Assembly: GCF_040529185.1 (NCBI RefSeq)
Contig: NZ_CP159510.1
Span: 372,001-436,000 of the forward strand
Reading direction: 5' to 3'
Length of the DNA: 64,000 nucleotides
Origin: Sporolactobacillus sp. Y61
GTDB taxonomy: Bacteria > Bacillota > Bacilli > Bacillales > Sporolactobacillaceae
Position 1 is the first letter of the stretch. The number at the start of each line of letters is the position of its first letter. The translations under genes were made by a program, and so were the position numbers. The notes beneath the pieces were generated by a model. The model was not told the origin of the DNA. It made no database searches and worked only from the letters and a program-made list of their open reading frames with translations. Below, one piece after another: positions 1 to 8,104 of the stretch.

Positions 1-304
1 CGCGCCGGCAGGCCGCAGCGTTGATCGCCGTTTCTCTTTCATCTGCAGACGGCAGAATCAGCGGATACAGCCAGAATGATAGCCTTTCCTTCTTCTTATT
101 TTTAAACAGGAGACAAGTGACGACCACAGAATAAATCAGAAGGGGAATCCAGAACAGCATATTAATCGATATCGTCCATTCGGACGCTGCGCTCTCAATG
201 ATTCTGGCAAACTGCTCATTTGCCGAAACCAGTGGAACAAGCGCAAGGGCAAAGAGGACAATTCCTGTCAGGCACAGGATATAAGATACAGTGAGCCGTT
301 TCAT
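1..304 (-). CDS. Partial two-helix membrane protein (N-terminal part), partner of an XRE regulator
   Basis: The reading frame starts at ATG 304 and runs off the left edge, so only about 101 residues are visible. Residues 5-28 form one hydrophobic helix (SYILCLTGIVLFALAL) and residues 46-65 a second (MLFWIPLLIYSVVVTCLL). A lysine-rich turn follows, and then a DERE stretch. The ATG overlaps the TGA of the upstream regulator gene (ATGA), so the two are translationally coupled. Small membrane proteins coupled to a short XRE regulator are a common Firmicutes arrangement, often of the DUF2178 type. I cannot assign this one to a family. Confidence 0.6.
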   Translation of the reverse strand, partial: MKRLTVSYILCLTGIVLFALALVPLVSANEQFARIIESAASEWTISINMLFWIPLLIYSVVVTCLLFKNKKKERLSFWLYPLILPSADERETAINAAACRR

Positions 305-519
305 TTCCGATCATCTCCTTTTTCCAGTTGAAAAACTTCCTCCATTTTTAAATCAAACACATGGCAGATCTCCAGCCCAAGGAGCAGTGACGGAACATAG
401 TCCCCTTTTTCAATAGATGCAATCGTCTGCCGCGTCACACCGACCCTTTTGCCCAGATCGGATTGGGTCCAGTTATACCTCGCCCTCAATTCTTTTACAC
501 GATTTCGTAAGCAGCTCAA
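301..519 (-). CDS. XRE-family transcriptional regulator (short, YgzD/YozG type)
   Basis: This 72-residue protein is almost entirely a Cro/C1 helix-turn-helix domain. Residues 4-60 contain the pattern NWTQSDLGKRVGVTRQTIAS, in which the recognition helix is VTRQTIAS, followed by the typical GDYVPSL turn. It has no sensor domain, as is usual for this short class. It overlaps the membrane-protein gene by four bases and probably represses the two-gene unit. The cognate signal is unknown. Confidence 0.85.
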   Translation of the reverse strand: MSCLRNRVKELRARYNWTQSDLGKRVGVTRQTIASIEKGDYVPSLLLGLEICHVFDLKMEEVFQLEKGDDRK

Positions 520-735
520 GAAATCACCTCAGTGATGGAAAAACAGTTAAACATTATGTTAAGTATAATTAACATATACCTGTCTGTCAATCCTGCTGAT
601 CGCCCTTTGATTTTTTTCCCTCTCCGATATTCCTTTACATTATATATGAGTTTGTTCCACTGTTTCCCGCCAGCGGCTCCGTTCTCCCCGGCCCTTTTCC
701 CGAAAAAATTTTCGTCCTTTCTTAAGCATAAATAA

Positions 736-765
736 ACAGCCTGTCCGGATTCATGGACAGGCTCT
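736..765 (-). terminator. Rho-independent terminator of the metQNI operon
   Basis: AGCCTGTCC and GGACAGGCT form a 9-bp stem with an 8-base loop. On the minus strand it is followed by a T-rich tract. It lies 26 bases beyond the metI stop codon. Confidence 0.75.
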
Positions 766-790
766 GTTAAGCAAGCAGTCAATTTATCTC

Positions 791-1453
791 TTATTTTTTC
801 TTCAGGCTTCGGGCAAAGGCATTCCCAATCGACTGGATACACTGAACAAGGATAATCAGAACAATAATTACTGCATACATGACATCCGGCTGGAAACGCG
901 TATAGCCAAACTGATAGGCAAGATCACCAAGACCGCCGGCCCCGACAAGCCCTGCCATCGCTGTCTCGCCGATCAGGCCAATTGTGGCGATTGTCAGCCC
1001 GAGCACGATCGGCGCACGGGTCTCGCGGATAATGACCGACCAGACAATCTTCGGAGTGGAAATCCCCATCGACTGATAGGCCTCAATCACACCGCGATTC
1101 ACTTCAAGCATCGCCGACTCCATGAGGCGGGCAATGTAAGGCGAACAGGAAACAACCAGCGGGAAAATGACACCCTTAACACCAATGGTTGTTCCCACAA
1201 GCGATTTGGTCACCGGAAGAAGCAGGAACAGCAGGATAATGAAAGGAATCGAGCGAATGACATTGATCAGTGTATTCAGGAAGGTATAGACCGTTGAATT
1301 TTCGACCTGACCGCCTTTGCGCGTCAGAATAAGAAAAACGCCGAGAGGAATACCAATTAACACTGAAAAGCCGAGAGCAATAAAGGTCATTTGCAGTGTC
1401 TGGAGAAAAGCCGTCCAGATCGCTTCACCCCATTGATTAAAAAAATCAGTCAT
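791..1453 (-). CDS. metI: Methionine ABC transporter permease
   Basis: This 220-residue integral membrane protein is the permease of the D/L-methionine importer. It has about five membrane segments and the BPD permease EAA loop near residues 128-150 (EAYQSMGISTPKIVWSVII). The ATG at 1453 is preferred over an upstream TTG at 1474: it directly follows the metN stop codon and has AGGAGG upstream, although 12 bases away. It is the last gene of metQ-metN-metI. MetI works as a dimer with two MetN subunits. Control is through the SAM-I leader upstream of metQ. Confidence 0.9.
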   Translation of the reverse strand: MTDFFNQWGEAIWTAFLQTLQMTFIALGFSVLIGIPLGVFLILTRKGGQVENSTVYTFLNTLINVIRSIPFIILLFLLLPVTKSLVGTTIGVKGVIFPLVVSCSPYIARLMESAMLEVNRGVIEAYQSMGISTPKIVWSVIIRETRAPIVLGLTIATIGLIGETAMAGLVGAGGLGDLAYQFGYTRFQPDVMYAVIIVLIILVQCIQSIGNAFARSLKKK

Positions 1454-1454
1454 G

Positions 1455-2468
1455 TCAGTCAGCGACCTCCTCAACGATAATCTGTTCGGCCTTCAAATAA
1501 TTTGTCGCCTCACGAATCTGATCAGGATTTCCTTTGAGATGGACAAGCAGGTTGCCGATCGACTCCTGTTTTAACTGATCGATGCCGCCGGCGATGATAC
1601 TGGGCAGTACATCAAAGCGGCGGGCCAGTGTCGCAAGTGCCGGATCTTTTGCTGATTCCCCGATAAAGGTCAGATGAACCAGTTTCCCTGTGCTTTTCAA
1701 TTCCTGAAACAGCGGCGCGGGAATCCTGAATCGTGATTCATTGCGGACAAATTGTCTCGTCAGTGCCCTTTCAGGCCGGGCAAAAATGTCTAATACCGGG
1801 CCCTGCTCCACAATCCGCCCTTTTTCCATCACAGCCACACGGTCACAGATGCGTTGAATGACATTCATTTCATGGGTAATCAAAAAGACAGTGATTCCCA
1901 GTTCTTTATTAACCTTGAGCAACAGTTCGAGGATCGACTCTGTCGTGTTCGGATCAAGGGCACTTGTTGCTTCATCACTCAGCAGCACTTCCGGTTCATG
2001 AGCTAGCGCCCGTGCTATCGCCACGCGCTGCTTCTGACCACCGGACAGCTGGCCGGGAAACGCATGCATGCGATCCTGCAGGCCAACGACTTCAAGATAC
2101 TTTTCCGCACGTGTCCTGATGACCTGTTTCGGTACACCTTCAAGCTTAAGCGGGATCGCAATATTATCATAGACATTTGCGGTCTCAAGCAAATTATATC
2201 CCTGAAAAATCATTCCGATTTTTCGGCGCATCTGACGCAACTTTTTATGTTTCAGTTTGAGAAGATCTGTTCCATCAACGAAGATGGAACCGCTCGTCGG
2301 GCGTTCAAGCAGGTTAATACAGCGAATTAACGTACTCTTTCCTGCCCCACTGTAACCGATGACCCCGAAAACCTCGCCTTTATTAAGGGTGAGCGTCACA
2401 TCATCGAGCGCCTGAATTTTCGTCTTTCCTGTTACAAATGTTTTGGAAACATGATGGATATCAATCAT
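1455..2468 (-). CDS. metN: Methionine ABC transporter ATP-binding protein with C-terminal NIL domain
   Basis: This 337-residue ATPase energises methionine import. Walker A is GYSGAGKST near residue 38, the signature is LSGGQKQR near 141, and Walker B is VLLSDEATSALD near 161. The region after about residue 255 matches the NIL domain, which in MetN binds methionine and causes trans-inhibition. Its length is normal for the family. It sits 12 bases after metQ and abuts metI. The S-box leader makes the methionine assignment firmer than sequence similarity alone would. Confidence 0.93.
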   Translation of the reverse strand: MIDIHHVSKTFVTGKTKIQALDDVTLTLNKGEVFGVIGYSGAGKSTLIRCINLLERPTSGSIFVDGTDLLKLKHKKLRQMRRKIGMIFQGYNLLETANVYDNIAIPLKLEGVPKQVIRTRAEKYLEVVGLQDRMHAFPGQLSGGQKQRVAIARALAHEPEVLLSDEATSALDPNTTESILELLLKVNKELGITVFLITHEMNVIQRICDRVAVMEKGRIVEQGPVLDIFARPERALTRQFVRNESRFRIPAPLFQELKSTGKLVHLTFIGESAKDPALATLARRFDVLPSIIAGGIDQLKQESIGNLLVHLKGNPDQIREATNYLKAEQIIVEEVAD

Positions 2469-2480
2469 TGAAGGGACTCC

Positions 2481-3308
2481 TTACCAGGCCGGCACAACGG
2501 AACCACCGAACTGTTTCTGAATATAATCTTTAACTTCCTGAGACTGGTAGTATTTTTTGATTTTGCCAATCACTTCATCATCTTTATTTTCCGTCCGGAC
2601 AACAAAATAGTTCGGATAAGGATTATTCTTCAGAGGCTCATGGAAGATGGCATCCTTAAGAACGGTCAGACCGGCTCCCATAGCAAAGTTGGTATTAATC
2701 GCTGCAGCCGCCACTTCATCCAGCTGTTTCGGCAACTGGGCGGCGTCCATCTCAATAATTTCGAGATTTTTCGGATTCTCAACGACATCCCGCTTTGTCG
2801 CTGTGACGCCGGAACCTTTTTTCAATTTTATCACACCTGCTTTTTCAAACAGCTGCAGTCCGCGCAGCTCATTTGCCGGATCGTTGGGCACTGCAATTTT
2901 ATCGCCCTTTTTCAATTGATCCAGATCTTTGATGGCCTTCGAATAAATCCCCAGCGGATAGGCAACAGTAGCAAAGGCATCGGTAATTTTATAATTCTTA
3001 TTCTTGATCTGATCCTTCAGGAAAGGCATCGTCTGGTAACTGTTGGCGTCCAGACTGCCGTCATTCAAAGCGATATTCGGCTGGTTGTAATCGTTAAAAG
3101 ACTTGAGATGGATCGTCAGCCCGTCCTTTTTAGCCAGTTTTACAACCTGCTCCATAACCTGCTGGTGCGGCCCGCTGGTCACCCCGACAGTCACCTCTTT
3201 CGTGCTCAGCTCGCCTGATGATGACCCGCTTCCGTTTCCACAGGCCGACAGTACAAAAACCAGTATAAAGATAAAAGCTGCTGATAGAACCTTACGCAAG
3301 TGTCTCAT
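2481..3308 (-). CDS. metQ: Methionine-binding lipoprotein (NlpA/MetQ family)
   Basis: This 275-residue precursor starts with a lipoprotein signal peptide ending in the lipobox LSAC at about residue 23, so it is anchored on the outer face of the membrane. The mature part is an NlpA/MetQ solute-binding domain: TVGVTSGPHQQVMEQV near the start and NPYPNYFVVR near residue 230. The start ATG has the site GGGGGGAAG four bases upstream. It is the first gene of the operon and lies directly downstream of the SAM-I riboswitch. Confidence 0.92.
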   Translation of the reverse strand: MRHLRKVLSAAFIFILVFVLSACGNGSGSSSGELSTKEVTVGVTSGPHQQVMEQVVKLAKKDGLTIHLKSFNDYNQPNIALNDGSLDANSYQTMPFLKDQIKNKNYKITDAFATVAYPLGIYSKAIKDLDQLKKGDKIAVPNDPANELRGLQLFEKAGVIKLKKGSGVTATKRDVVENPKNLEIIEMDAAQLPKQLDEVAAAAINTNFAMGAGLTVLKDAIFHEPLKNNPYPNYFVVRTENKDDEVIGKIKKYYQSQEVKDYIQKQFGGSVVPAW

Positions 3309-3370
3309 TTTCTTCCCCCCTGGTGCATCTGTTTGTTTTTTTCCGGTACATATATCCCTTATCCAGAATA

Positions 3371-3440
3371 AAAAAGGTAAAAAAAAAGCTTCTCCGATAA
3401 GAGAGGCTGTTCGTTTCCGAATTTCTCTTATCTCTCAGAA
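3371..3440 (-). terminator. Riboswitch-controlled terminator in the metQ leader
   Basis: On the minus strand GATAAGAGA pairs with TCTCTTATC, followed by a run of about nine T residues. The 5' arm of this hairpin is also the 3' side of aptamer helix P1. Terminator and antiterminator are therefore mutually exclusive, as expected for an S-box OFF switch. Confidence 0.8.
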
Positions 3441-3540
3441 TTTGCCACAGCGCATTCTGCAGGAATTAGCACCTTCATCGATAGATCATGAGGTTGCCGG
3501 GTTTCATAGGGCCTGTCCCTCCACCACTCTGGATAAGAAA
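3422..3540 (-). ncRNA. SAM-I riboswitch (S-box) aptamer
   Basis: The minus strand shows the S-box core in order: CTTATCCAGAGTGGTGGAGG, then CCTATGAAACCCGGCAACC, and a closing GAGATAAGAG strand that pairs with CTTATC to form P1. High S-adenosylmethionine would stabilise P1 and allow the downstream terminator to form, reducing metQNI expression. Position, spacing and conserved bases all fit the known class. Confidence 0.95.
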
Positions 3541-3562
3541 TATTTAATTAACCGATGGACTC

Positions 3563-3591
3563 ATTTTACTATGAAATAAAAATTGTGTCAA
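3563..3591 (-). promoter_or_regulatory. Sigma-A promoter of the metQNI operon
   Basis: TTGACA (3586-3591) and TAAAAT (3563-3568) are separated by 17 bases on the minus strand. Transcription would start just upstream of the S-box aptamer. Confidence 0.75.
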
Positions 3592-3797
3592 AATAATTTT
3601 GTACTGGGCTTTTTGCGATGCTGATTTTTTTCATCACGCCAACATATTCAGCAGAGCTATACCGTTTGACCAGGCAAATCTTCTTCTTCTGCGTTTTGCG
3701 ATCCCTTTCAAAGCCGCCACAGGCTATCTCCTATCTTGCGAGGGGTTTCATATCACTTTCTTCTAAATAAGATGTCTTGTCCTGAGAGCGAAAAGTA

Positions 3798-4036
3798 AAA
3801 TAAGCGGATATTTTCCGGTCAGGGGCATAACGGCGCGCTTTTCGGGGAGTACATAAGGGGAGATTTTCCGATTAAGCCGGGCAAAAAGCTCCATTTCCCC
3901 GTTTCTCCAGTCAATAGGCGGAATCTCTCCGTCTATTCTAGCTATTCTTAAATTAAATGACTCAGTAAGCGGAATTTTTCCGTCTATTCATCTGAGCAGG
4001 CGCTTAATCGGATCCCCCCAACCGATAAGGGCGGAT
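3798..4036 (+). repeat. Interspersed repeat family 1, copy A
   Basis: This stretch carries several cores of the form TAAGCGGAATTTTTCCG. One (TCAATAGGCGGAATCTCTCC near 3911) and another (AGTAAGCGGAATTTTTCCG near 3964) match repeat copies at 31.4 and 56.1 kb. The order of cores is the same as in copy B. Copy A is the most diverged. No coding potential is apparent. It fills most of the 740-base gap between metQ and gldA. Confidence 0.65.
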
Positions 4037-4263
4037 TCCGGGAAACCTTCCTCTGCACTTTTCATATGGGTGTAAATTGTCCCTGATTTTTGACCATACA
4101 TGCCCCCTGTTTTGGGAGAAAATAATTTTTACGCAAGGCGCCCCCCAATCGCCATGAGCTTGTATCTTTTTATTTCCGTCAATCTTTATATGTCAATGAT
4201 TCATATCTCATTATGATCCGTAAATCAGCCTTTATCCGTCATATTTCATAAATATTTAACATT

Positions 4264-4277
4264 TTTAAGCGTTTTCA
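4264..4277 (+). promoter_or_regulatory. Candidate catabolite-responsive element (cre) upstream of gldA
   Basis: TTTAAGCGTTTTCA matches the CcpA-binding consensus (TGWAANCGNTNWCA) except at the second position. A TATAAT lies at 4302-4307, so CcpA bound here would overlap the -35 region. Carbon catabolite control of a glycerol dehydrogenase is expected, but the call rests on the motif alone. Confidence 0.4.
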
Positions 4278-4339
4278 CTAGAATTGACCGGTTGACAGAT
4301 TTATAATGTAGCTAACAAAGTGAAGGGTGATGGACACAT

Positions 4340-5467
4340 ATGACAGAAACAATAGCAGTAGAAAAACATGAAAAACTGGCAAAATCAGTAACTTCTCCCA
4401 AGAAGTTCATTGTTGGAAAAGGCATTTTAAAAAATATCAGTAATTATATAGCGCCCCTCGGTGATAACGCTTACTTTATATGTGATGAATTTATTTATGA
4501 ACGTGCTGAGGAAGAGGGAGGCGCTTCATTTAAAAACGGCGCGAAGGCAACATTTGAAAAGTTTAATTACGAGTGTTCTGACGCAGAAATTACCCGGAAC
4601 AGGAAACTCGCCCAGGCCTGCGGCGCCAATGTAATCGTCGGTATTGGCGGCGGAAAAACGCTTGACACTGCTAAAGCGACTGCCTACTTTGAAAAATTAC
4701 CCGTTGTCATTTATCCGACCATCGCCTCAACCGATGCGCCATGTACGTCTCTGGCCGTTATCTATACACCGGAAGGACAGTTTGATCACTATCTGGATCT
4801 TCCCAGTAATCCGGATATGGTGATCGCCGATACTGAAATCCTTTCCGCCGCTCCGGCACGTTTCTTCATTGCCGGGATCGGCGACGGACTCACCACATAC
4901 TTTGAATCCCGGGCCTGCTACAGAGCAGACGGGATCAATCTGGCTGCCCTTAAACCGTCTCTGATCGGTGTCGGCCTTTCAAAACTCTGTTACGATACCA
5001 TCCGCCGTAATGCCGTTCCTGCCGTCCGTGCAGTCGAAAAAAGATTATCAACAACAGCTGTTGAAGCGGTCATTGAAGCAAGCATTTACCTCAGTGGTGT
5101 CGGAGCAGAATCAGGAGGACTTGCCGCAGCCCACGCCGTTCATAACGGAATGACCGCCGTACCCGCCCTTCATCGGGCGCAGCATGGCGAAAAAGTGACT
5201 TTCGGTCTGCTGACTCAACTTGTTCTTGAAAACGCACCAATTGAAGAGATGGAAGAAATTATAAAAATCATCAAAGCGGTTGGCCTTCCTCTGACATTGA
5301 AAGATCTCGGCGTTGATAAATTCAATGACGATGAATGGAGAAAAGTGGCCGAGATGGCCTGTGCCAAGGGAGATACCATGTGTAACATGCCATTTGCTGT
5401 GACGCCTGATGATGTCTTTAACGCCATTGTCACTGCCGATGCCATTGCCCAGTCCTATCATGACTGA
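4340..5467 (+). CDS. gldA: Glycerol dehydrogenase (iron-containing alcohol dehydrogenase superfamily)
   Basis: This 375-residue protein matches glycerol dehydrogenase, which oxidises glycerol to dihydroxyacetone with NAD. The NAD-binding glycine motif GIGGGKTLDTAK is near residue 100, and STDAPCTSLAVIY follows near 127. Likely zinc ligands are the Asp of GDGLTTYFESRA and the His residues of AAAHAVHNG and HRAQHGEKV. The start has AGGGTGA nine bases upstream. It is monocistronic, with a strong terminator 30 bases after the stop. No dihydroxyacetone kinase lies nearby, so whether it serves glycerol use or NAD balance is open. Confidence 0.9.
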   Translation: MTETIAVEKHEKLAKSVTSPKKFIVGKGILKNISNYIAPLGDNAYFICDEFIYERAEEEGGASFKNGAKATFEKFNYECSDAEITRNRKLAQACGANVIVGIGGGKTLDTAKATAYFEKLPVVIYPTIASTDAPCTSLAVIYTPEGQFDHYLDLPSNPDMVIADTEILSAAPARFFIAGIGDGLTTYFESRACYRADGINLAALKPSLIGVGLSKLCYDTIRRNAVPAVRAVEKRLSTTAVEAVIEASIYLSGVGAESGGLAAAHAVHNGMTAVPALHRAQHGEKVTFGLLTQLVLENAPIEEMEEIIKIIKAVGLPLTLKDLGVDKFNDDEWRKVAEMACAKGDTMCNMPFAVTPDDVFNAIVTADAIAQSYHD

Positions 5468-5498
5468 GTGAAAGGTCACCCTTTTACCAGCGAAGAAA

Positions 5499-5530
5499 AG
5501 AGGACAGCCACAACATGGCTGTCCTCTTTT
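5499..5530. terminator. Bidirectional terminator between gldA and phnE
   Basis: AGAGGACAGCC and GGCTGTCCTCT form an 11-bp stem flanked by A and T runs. It can serve both convergent transcription units. Confidence 0.85.
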
Positions 5531-5559
5531 GGCGTATTCCGTTTTGCCGAAAAAATGAT

Positions 5560-6360
5560 TCAGACCAGTCTTTTTCTGATCTGTGCACTGATAAAATCAA
5601 TGATCGACACAAAGATAATGATCAGAATCAGCATCATGCCGACCTGTTCCCAGTTTCTCTGCATGGAAGCCAGAATCAGGGGCGTACCGATCCCCCCGGC
5701 ACCGACAACACCGAGAATCGTCGATGCCCGGACGTCTATTTCATATCGATAAATGGCGAAGGACGAAAATTCCGGAATCACCTGCGGCAGAACACCGAAC
5801 CACATGATCTGTATTTTATTGGCTCCGTTTGCTTTCAGTGCTTCGATGACCGTCATGTCAATCGATTCGATGACTTCGGAGTACAGTTTTCCGAGCATGC
5901 CAATGGAGTGTACGCCTATGGCAAGCACCCCGGCATAGGGACCGATACCGAATGAACCGACAAAGATAATCGCCAGAACAAGTTCCGGGAAGGCCCGGAT
6001 AGCGTCCAGAAACAATTTGCCGAAATAGGAGAATCTTTTCAGCATATTATTAGCTGCGAGAAAAGCAAAGGGAATCGCGACTACGGCAGCAATCGCCGTC
6101 CCGGCATAGGCAATGGCCAGCGTCTGAAACATCAGCAAGGTAAACTCGCCAATGCGCCCCTGCGTCACCGGATCGAAGAACGTACCCCAGAACAGCCGTT
6201 TCAGAATACCGGAAGAACTAATCGAAGAACCGTGATAGGTCAGATCGGTCATCGAGAAGGCGATGATATAAAGTACAATCAGCACAAGGGCAACAATACC
6301 GAATGTGATTCTGCGTTTGAGATGTTTCGGTTTCTGCACGTCAACATAATTCTCATCCAT
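5560..6360 (-). CDS. phnE: Phosphonate-type ABC transporter permease (second PhnE)
   Basis: This 266-residue protein has about six membrane segments and a BPD permease EAA region around residues 165-195 (EALKANGANKIQIMWFGVLP). PhnE-type permeases carry phosphonate, phosphite or related phosphorus oxyanions. It is the last gene of phnD-phnC-phnE-phnE and overlaps the previous permease by one base (TGATG). The two permeases probably form a heterodimer. No C-P lyase or other catabolic gene is adjacent, so the true substrate is uncertain. Confidence 0.85.
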   Translation of the reverse strand: MDENYVDVQKPKHLKRRITFGIVALVLIVLYIIAFSMTDLTYHGSSISSSGILKRLFWGTFFDPVTQGRIGEFTLLMFQTLAIAYAGTAIAAVVAIPFAFLAANNMLKRFSYFGKLFLDAIRAFPELVLAIIFVGSFGIGPYAGVLAIGVHSIGMLGKLYSEVIESIDMTVIEALKANGANKIQIMWFGVLPQVIPEFSSFAIYRYEIDVRASTILGVVGAGGIGTPLILASMQRNWEQVGMMLILIIIFVSIIDFISAQIRKRLV

Positions 6361-7169
6361 CAGACCAGTCGCCTCCTCAATTGGTTACTGATCAAGTCGA
6401 TAATAGCTACGGCAAAGAATGTATAAATAATGATGGTGGAGACATTCGCATAATTAAACAGTGAGAGCTGCTGCTTCAGGATCAGGCCAACCCCTCCGGC
6501 GCCAACGAATCCGAGAACAACAGATGCACGGACATTCAGCTCCAGCACATACAGGGTATATGAGGTGAACAGTGGCAGAATCTGAGGCATGGCCCCATAC
6601 CAGATCACCTGAATGATATTGCCTCCCGTCGCCCGAATGGCTTCAAGCGGATCCGGGTTTATCGCTTCTATCGTCTCGCTGATCATTTTTGCCAGAATTC
6701 CGAATGAGAACACACATAATGCACAGATGCCGGAAAGGGGACCGAGTCCGATCAAAGCGACAAACAATACCGCCAGAATCAAATCCGGAATCGTTCGAAT
6801 AATATTCAGAAAAAAACGTGTGATCTGATACAGCCATTTGTTCCGATTAATATTTCGGGAGGCCAGAAAACTGAACGGAAGAACAACAAGTGCTGAAAAT
6901 GTTGTCGCCAGCAGGGCCATGTTCCATGTTTCGATCAGGCGTTCAATAGCCCGGGAAGTATAGCCCCAGTCCGGCGGAATCAGATCGTGACTGATAAACT
7001 GAATCACATAAGGAAGTCCCGAGAAAAACTTAACCGGTGAGGATCCGGATACACGGGCGGACAAGGCATACAGTGCAATGACAATGACAACAATGGCCGT
7101 CAGTATCCATTTTCCTCTCGCCGGCATAAGTGGAATTTTTACTGACTTTTGTTGAGAGTTCTGCGGCAT
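6360..7169 (-). CDS. phnE: Phosphonate-type ABC transporter permease (first PhnE)
   Basis: This 269-residue membrane protein is a paralogue of the following gene. Both have the pattern (S/T)IE(A/S)I in the EAA loop; here it reads ISETIEAINPDPLEAIRATG, followed by NIIQVIWYGAMPQ. The ATG directly follows the phnC stop codon with no gap. Two adjacent PhnE permeases are common in Firmicutes phn transporters. Confidence 0.85.
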   Translation of the reverse strand: MPQNSQQKSVKIPLMPARGKWILTAIVVIVIALYALSARVSGSSPVKFFSGLPYVIQFISHDLIPPDWGYTSRAIERLIETWNMALLATTFSALVVLPFSFLASRNINRNKWLYQITRFFLNIIRTIPDLILAVLFVALIGLGPLSGICALCVFSFGILAKMISETIEAINPDPLEAIRATGGNIIQVIWYGAMPQILPLFTSYTLYVLELNVRASVVLGFVGAGGVGLILKQQLSLFNYANVSTIIIYTFFAVAIIDLISNQLRRRLV

Positions 7170-7943
7170 TTAATTCACACTCCCGCGACGCATGTCGTTA
7201 TCCTTTATCTTACGACCATAAATTTCTTCGAATGTGGTTTCAGAAACCGTGTCGACCGATCCGTCAAAAACAATTTCACCGTTTCTCATGCCGACGATCC
7301 GGTCTGCATACTCCATCGCCATATCAATAAAGTGAAGATTAACAATGGTCGTAATCCCGTCTTCCTGATTAATACGCTTCAAATCGCGCATGACCACATG
7401 GGAGGTCGGCGGGTCAAGACTTGCGACCGGCTCATCTGCAAGGATGATATTCGCCTGCTGTGTCAATGCACGGGCAATGCTCACCCGCTGCTGCTGGCCC
7501 CCGCTCAGTTCATCCGCCCGTGAGTAGGCCTTCTCAGCGATACCAATCCGCTTCAGACTGTTAAACGCCAGCTCCCTGTCTTTCTGTGAAAACAGCCCGA
7601 ACATACTGCGTATCGTTCCGGTGTAACCCAGGCGTCCGGTCAGTACGTTTCGCAAAACCGACATCCGATTGACCAGATTGTAGTTCTGAAAAATCATGCC
7701 GATATTTTTTCTCAGATGCTTCAGTTCATGTTCCCTGTACCTGAGTGTATTTTTCCCATTAATGAGCAGTTCGCCTTCCGTTGGTTTCACAAGCTGATTA
7801 ATGCAGCGCACCAGGGTTGATTTTCCTGCTCCGGATAAGCCGACAACAACCACAAATTCACCGGAATCAATTTTCAGATTGACATGATTCAATCCTCTGT
7901 GTCCGTTTGGATAGGTCAGCGAAATATCGCGAAATTCAATCAT
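7170..7943 (-). CDS. phnC: Phosphonate-type ABC transporter ATP-binding protein
   Basis: This 257-residue ATPase has Walker A GLSGAGKST near residue 36, signature LSGGQQQR near 149, and Walker B ILADEPVASLD near 168. The ATG at 7943 is chosen over 7949 because AGGGG lies seven bases upstream of it and only one base from the other. It lies between phnD and two phnE genes. An intervening terminator probably lowers its transcription relative to phnD. Confidence 0.88.
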   Translation of the reverse strand: MIEFRDISLTYPNGHRGLNHVNLKIDSGEFVVVVGLSGAGKSTLVRCINQLVKPTEGELLINGKNTLRYREHELKHLRKNIGMIFQNYNLVNRMSVLRNVLTGRLGYTGTIRSMFGLFSQKDRELAFNSLKRIGIAEKAYSRADELSGGQQQRVSIARALTQQANIILADEPVASLDPPTSHVVMRDLKRINQEDGITTIVNLHFIDMAMEYADRIVGMRNGEIVFDGSVDTVSETTFEEIYGRKIKDNDMRRGSVN

Positions 7944-8054
7944 GTACATTCCCCTTTTTTATCTTGCTGATTACCGTTCTGCCCATACATTGGCAAAGGT
8001 GTACCTTCATCCTTCCTGATCCCGGGCCATTTCTCTTTATGTACTGATTATATT

Positions 8055-8089
8055 AAAAAAAGAGGGGAGCACCGACTCCCCTCTTTTTT
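8055..8089 (-). terminator. Terminator-like hairpin between phnD and phnC
   Basis: AAGAGGGGAG and CTCCCCTCTT form a stem with a 6-base loop and T runs on either strand. It lies after the binding-protein gene and before the ATPase gene, so partial read-through would make phnD the most expressed gene. Confidence 0.85.
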
Positions 8090-8104
8090 CTGAAGCCCTG
8101 CTGA

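Noticed and set aside
516..842. A 108-residue minus-strand frame downstream of metI
   Set aside because: It overlaps the metI end and the terminator and has no family resemblance or ribosome site.
2640..3218. Long plus-strand frames within metQ
   Set aside because: They are antisense shadows of a clear lipoprotein gene.
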